Shown piece after piece: positions 51,550-52,878 of a stretch of 52,878 bases of DNA. The position numbers and the translations under genes were made by a program. This stretch comes from Bryobacterales bacterium (lineage in GTDB: Bacteria > Acidobacteriota > Terriglobia > Bryobacterales > Bryobacteraceae): assembly GCA_003167495.1 (NCBI GenBank), contig PMSX01000324.1:1-52878 (forward strand), read 5' to 3'. A model generated the notes under the pieces. The model ran no database searches and was not told where the DNA came from. It worked only from the letters and a program-made list of their open reading frames with translations. How positions within the stretch are numbered: the first letter of the stretch is position 1; each line of letters opens with the position of its first letter.

Positions 51550-52572
51550 ATGGATTCCACTCAAAACCCCAGCACGCCCATTCTCCGTTCAAAGGCGTTC
51601 TATCTCACGCTGGCAGCGGTTTTTGCCGCCGTTCTGCTGTACTACTCATTGCGCGGCATCGATTGGTCGCAGGTCTGGACCATCCTTTCGCACGCCGATT
51701 TGAAATATATCCTCGTTTGGCTCGCGGTTGTGACGGTAGCTCTGGTTTTGCGCGCCTTGCGATGGCGAGTCCTCTTGAGCGCTGAAGGGCCGGTAAATTT
51801 TGCCACCGCATTCTGGGCCACCTCGGCAGGCTACTTCGGTAACAATTTCCTGCCGTTCCGTGCCGGCGAAGTGGTGCGTACGCTCATGATCAGCGTGCGT
51901 ACCGGCATGAGCAAATCGTTCGTCCTCACTACCGCGCTCTCTGAAAGAATTTTCGATGCCATCACGCTGGTGGGTGTGGCCGCTATTTTGTTGCTCACTT
52001 TGCCTCAAAAGCCCGGCTGGTTCAGTCACGCTGCCACGCCTTTCAGCATCATTGGGCTGGGCGGCGTGATCGCCATCATATTATTGCCCAAGCTAGAGCC
52101 TCTTTGGGCGTCTATTCTTCGCAAGATGCCGCTTCCCTCCGCCCTCACCGAAAAACTAATCGGCATCATGGAGAAAGTTCTCGCAGGCATCCGCGCTCTT
52201 CATGATGCGAAGCGGCTTTTCATTTTCTTGGCGTTTACCATCGTGATCTGGTCTTGCGACTCTCTCATGGCTGTCATCGGTATGCGGGCACTCGGCCTGC
52301 CCATCAGCCTGTCGGTGGCGTTTCTCTTGATCACCGGCTTAGCCATGGGCTCCGCTCTGCCATCCACGCCCGGATATGTCGGCATTTATCAGTTCGTCGC
52401 CGTCAGCGTGCTCGTACCGTTTGGCTTCAGCAAGGCAGATGCCATCGCTTACATCTTGCTGTTCCAAGCGTTGCAGTTTGCCAACTATGCGGTTTGGGGG
52501 CTGCTGGCGCTCACTCGCAACAAACGCTTAACAGCAAATTCGGCGACACTATCCACCACCAGCTTGAGCTGA
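51550..52572 (+). CDS. Flippase-like integral membrane protein (LPG synthase TM family)
   Basis: A 340-residue membrane protein with eight or so hydrophobic helices. The pattern FGNNFLPFRAGEVVRTLMISVRTGMSKSFVLTTALSERIFDAITL (key part NNFLPFRAGEVVR near 94-106) is the signature of the UPF0104/AglD family, related to the TM part of lysylphosphatidylglycerol synthase. GSALPSTPGYVGIYQF (near 273-288) is a second conserved part. Members move or modify lipid-linked compounds. No soluble synthase domain is present. No clear Shine-Dalgarno. Confidence 0.85.
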   Translation: MDSTQNPSTPILRSKAFYLTLAAVFAAVLLYYSLRGIDWSQVWTILSHADLKYILVWLAVVTVALVLRALRWRVLLSAEGPVNFATAFWATSAGYFGNNFLPFRAGEVVRTLMISVRTGMSKSFVLTTALSERIFDAITLVGVAAILLLTLPQKPGWFSHAATPFSIIGLGGVIAIILLPKLEPLWASILRKMPLPSALTEKLIGIMEKVLAGIRALHDAKRLFIFLAFTIVIWSCDSLMAVIGMRALGLPISLSVAFLLITGLAMGSALPSTPGYVGIYQFVAVSVLVPFGFSKADAIAYILLFQALQFANYAVWGLLALTRNKRLTANSATLSTTSLS

Positions 52573-52878
52573 TCGCGCGTTAGTTCCGGATAGATCGGCA
52601 GGCTCAAGCATTCGCGCGCCAATTGTTCAGCCACCGGCAGGGAAGTGGGCGCAACCAGATTCGCAAAACATTCTTGCCGGTTGAGCGGCACAGGGTAATA
52701 GATGGCGGAACCAATACCGCGTTCGGCTAAGAAGCGCCGCAATTCGTCACGTTGATTATCTGGCACGCGCACCGTGTATTGATTCCAGATGTGAGAATGG
52801 CCGGGAAGTTCCGCCGGCAGCACCAAATCACAATCTTGGAGCGCCGCGCCGAGAGCGCTGTAAGATTGTGATTTGGTG
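52485..52878 (-). CDS. DegT/DnrJ/EryC1/StrS aminotransferase, C-terminal part
   Basis: An open frame entering from the right edge; only the last 125-130 residues are inside. It shows the family's C-terminal marks: HIWNQYTVRVPDNQRDELRRFL, the loop GIGSAIYYPVPLN, and the end LSLPIYPELTRDQLKLVVDSV. Such PLP enzymes aminate nucleotide-linked keto-sugars for surface glycans. The final 17 bases are a fold-back copy of nearby sequence, so the first residues (TKSQS) are not to be trusted. Its 3' end overlaps the convergent flippase gene by 88 bases. Confidence 0.82.
   Translation of the reverse strand, partial: TKSQSYSALGAALQDCDLVLPAELPGHSHIWNQYTVRVPDNQRDELRRFLAERGIGSAIYYPVPLNRQECFANLVAPTSLPVAEQLARECLSLPIYPELTRDQLKLVVDSVAEFAVKRLLRVSASSPQTA
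52821..52878. repeat. 17-bp perfect inverted repeat at the window end
   Basis: CACCAAATCACAATCTT (52821-52837) is the exact reverse complement of the final 17 bases (52862-52878). The copy ends exactly at the last base, inside a coding sequence, which looks like an assembly fold-back rather than a biological element. Confidence 0.85.

Noticed and set aside
51369..51560. A 63-codon minus-strand frame starting near the flippase gene
   Set aside because: It lacks a ribosome-binding site, has no recognisable motif and is squeezed between two divergent genes.

Overview
The window looks like a chromosomal contig from an Acidobacteriota soil bacterium of the Solibacter/Bryobacter type. This rests on families concentrated in that group: an ADOP-type duplicated FtsX/MacB permease with its own PadR regulator (13261-16106), an Oar-like TonB-dependent receptor (22069-25497), a VWFA-related protein of the acidobacterial subfamily (6023-7162), a TIGR03435-type secreted protein (45236-46008, frameshifted) and a large propeller histidine kinase (26647-29643). 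No rRNA, tRNA, CRISPR array or intact insertion sequence was seen. Assignments come from reading motifs, not from database searches.

Layout. 1-5000: ROK sugar kinase, a relic of the 3' end of a group II intron, an O-acetylhomoserine sulfhydrylase (metY), a 55-residue Lys/Thr-rich secreted protein, a Gfo/Idh/MocA oxidoreductase and a small membrane protein. 5200-11400: a rhomboid-fold protein without catalytic residues, a VWFA protein, a lone receiver domain, a SPOR protein, then an operon of YVTN propeller, DinB and MFS exporter. 11400-16200: a toxin-first PIN/ribbon-helix-helix pair, an amidohydrolase and the ADOP/PadR pair. 16200-19950: the branched-chain amino acid genes ilvB-ilvN-ilvC, preceded by what looks like a leader peptide and attenuator. 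20000-25500: a ParE-like toxin-antitoxin pair with a frameshifted toxin, a PIG-L deacetylase and the TonB-dependent receptor. 26000-33300: a LuxR response regulator and its propeller histidine kinase, divergent from a pullulanase-type debranching enzyme, and a PhyH dioxygenase with a C-terminal repeat motif. 33400-43100: an MdtABC-type RND efflux operon (adaptor, two inner-membrane pumps, a STAS-like protein, outer-membrane channel) followed by a VOC protein. 43100-45100: an enolase-superfamily enzyme and a Phd/VapC toxin-antitoxin pair with a clear operator palindrome. 45200-49500: a DUF4062-STAND-TPR protein of a kind associated with immunity, with a frameshifted XRE regulator 16 bases downstream and a frameshifted TIGR03435 gene. 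49600-end: class I fructose-1,6-bisphosphatase, a secretin-N-domain-like secreted protein, a flippase-like membrane protein and the C-terminus of a DegT-type aminotransferase.

The strongest points for a second look are the ilv leader/attenuator, the rhomboid-fold protein missing its Ser and both conserved His residues, the STAND locus with its broken XRE partner, and the group II intron relic. Three genes carry single-base frameshifts. These could be real decay or sequencing error, and the final 17 bases of the window are a fold-back copy of nearby sequence, so some caution about assembly quality is warranted.
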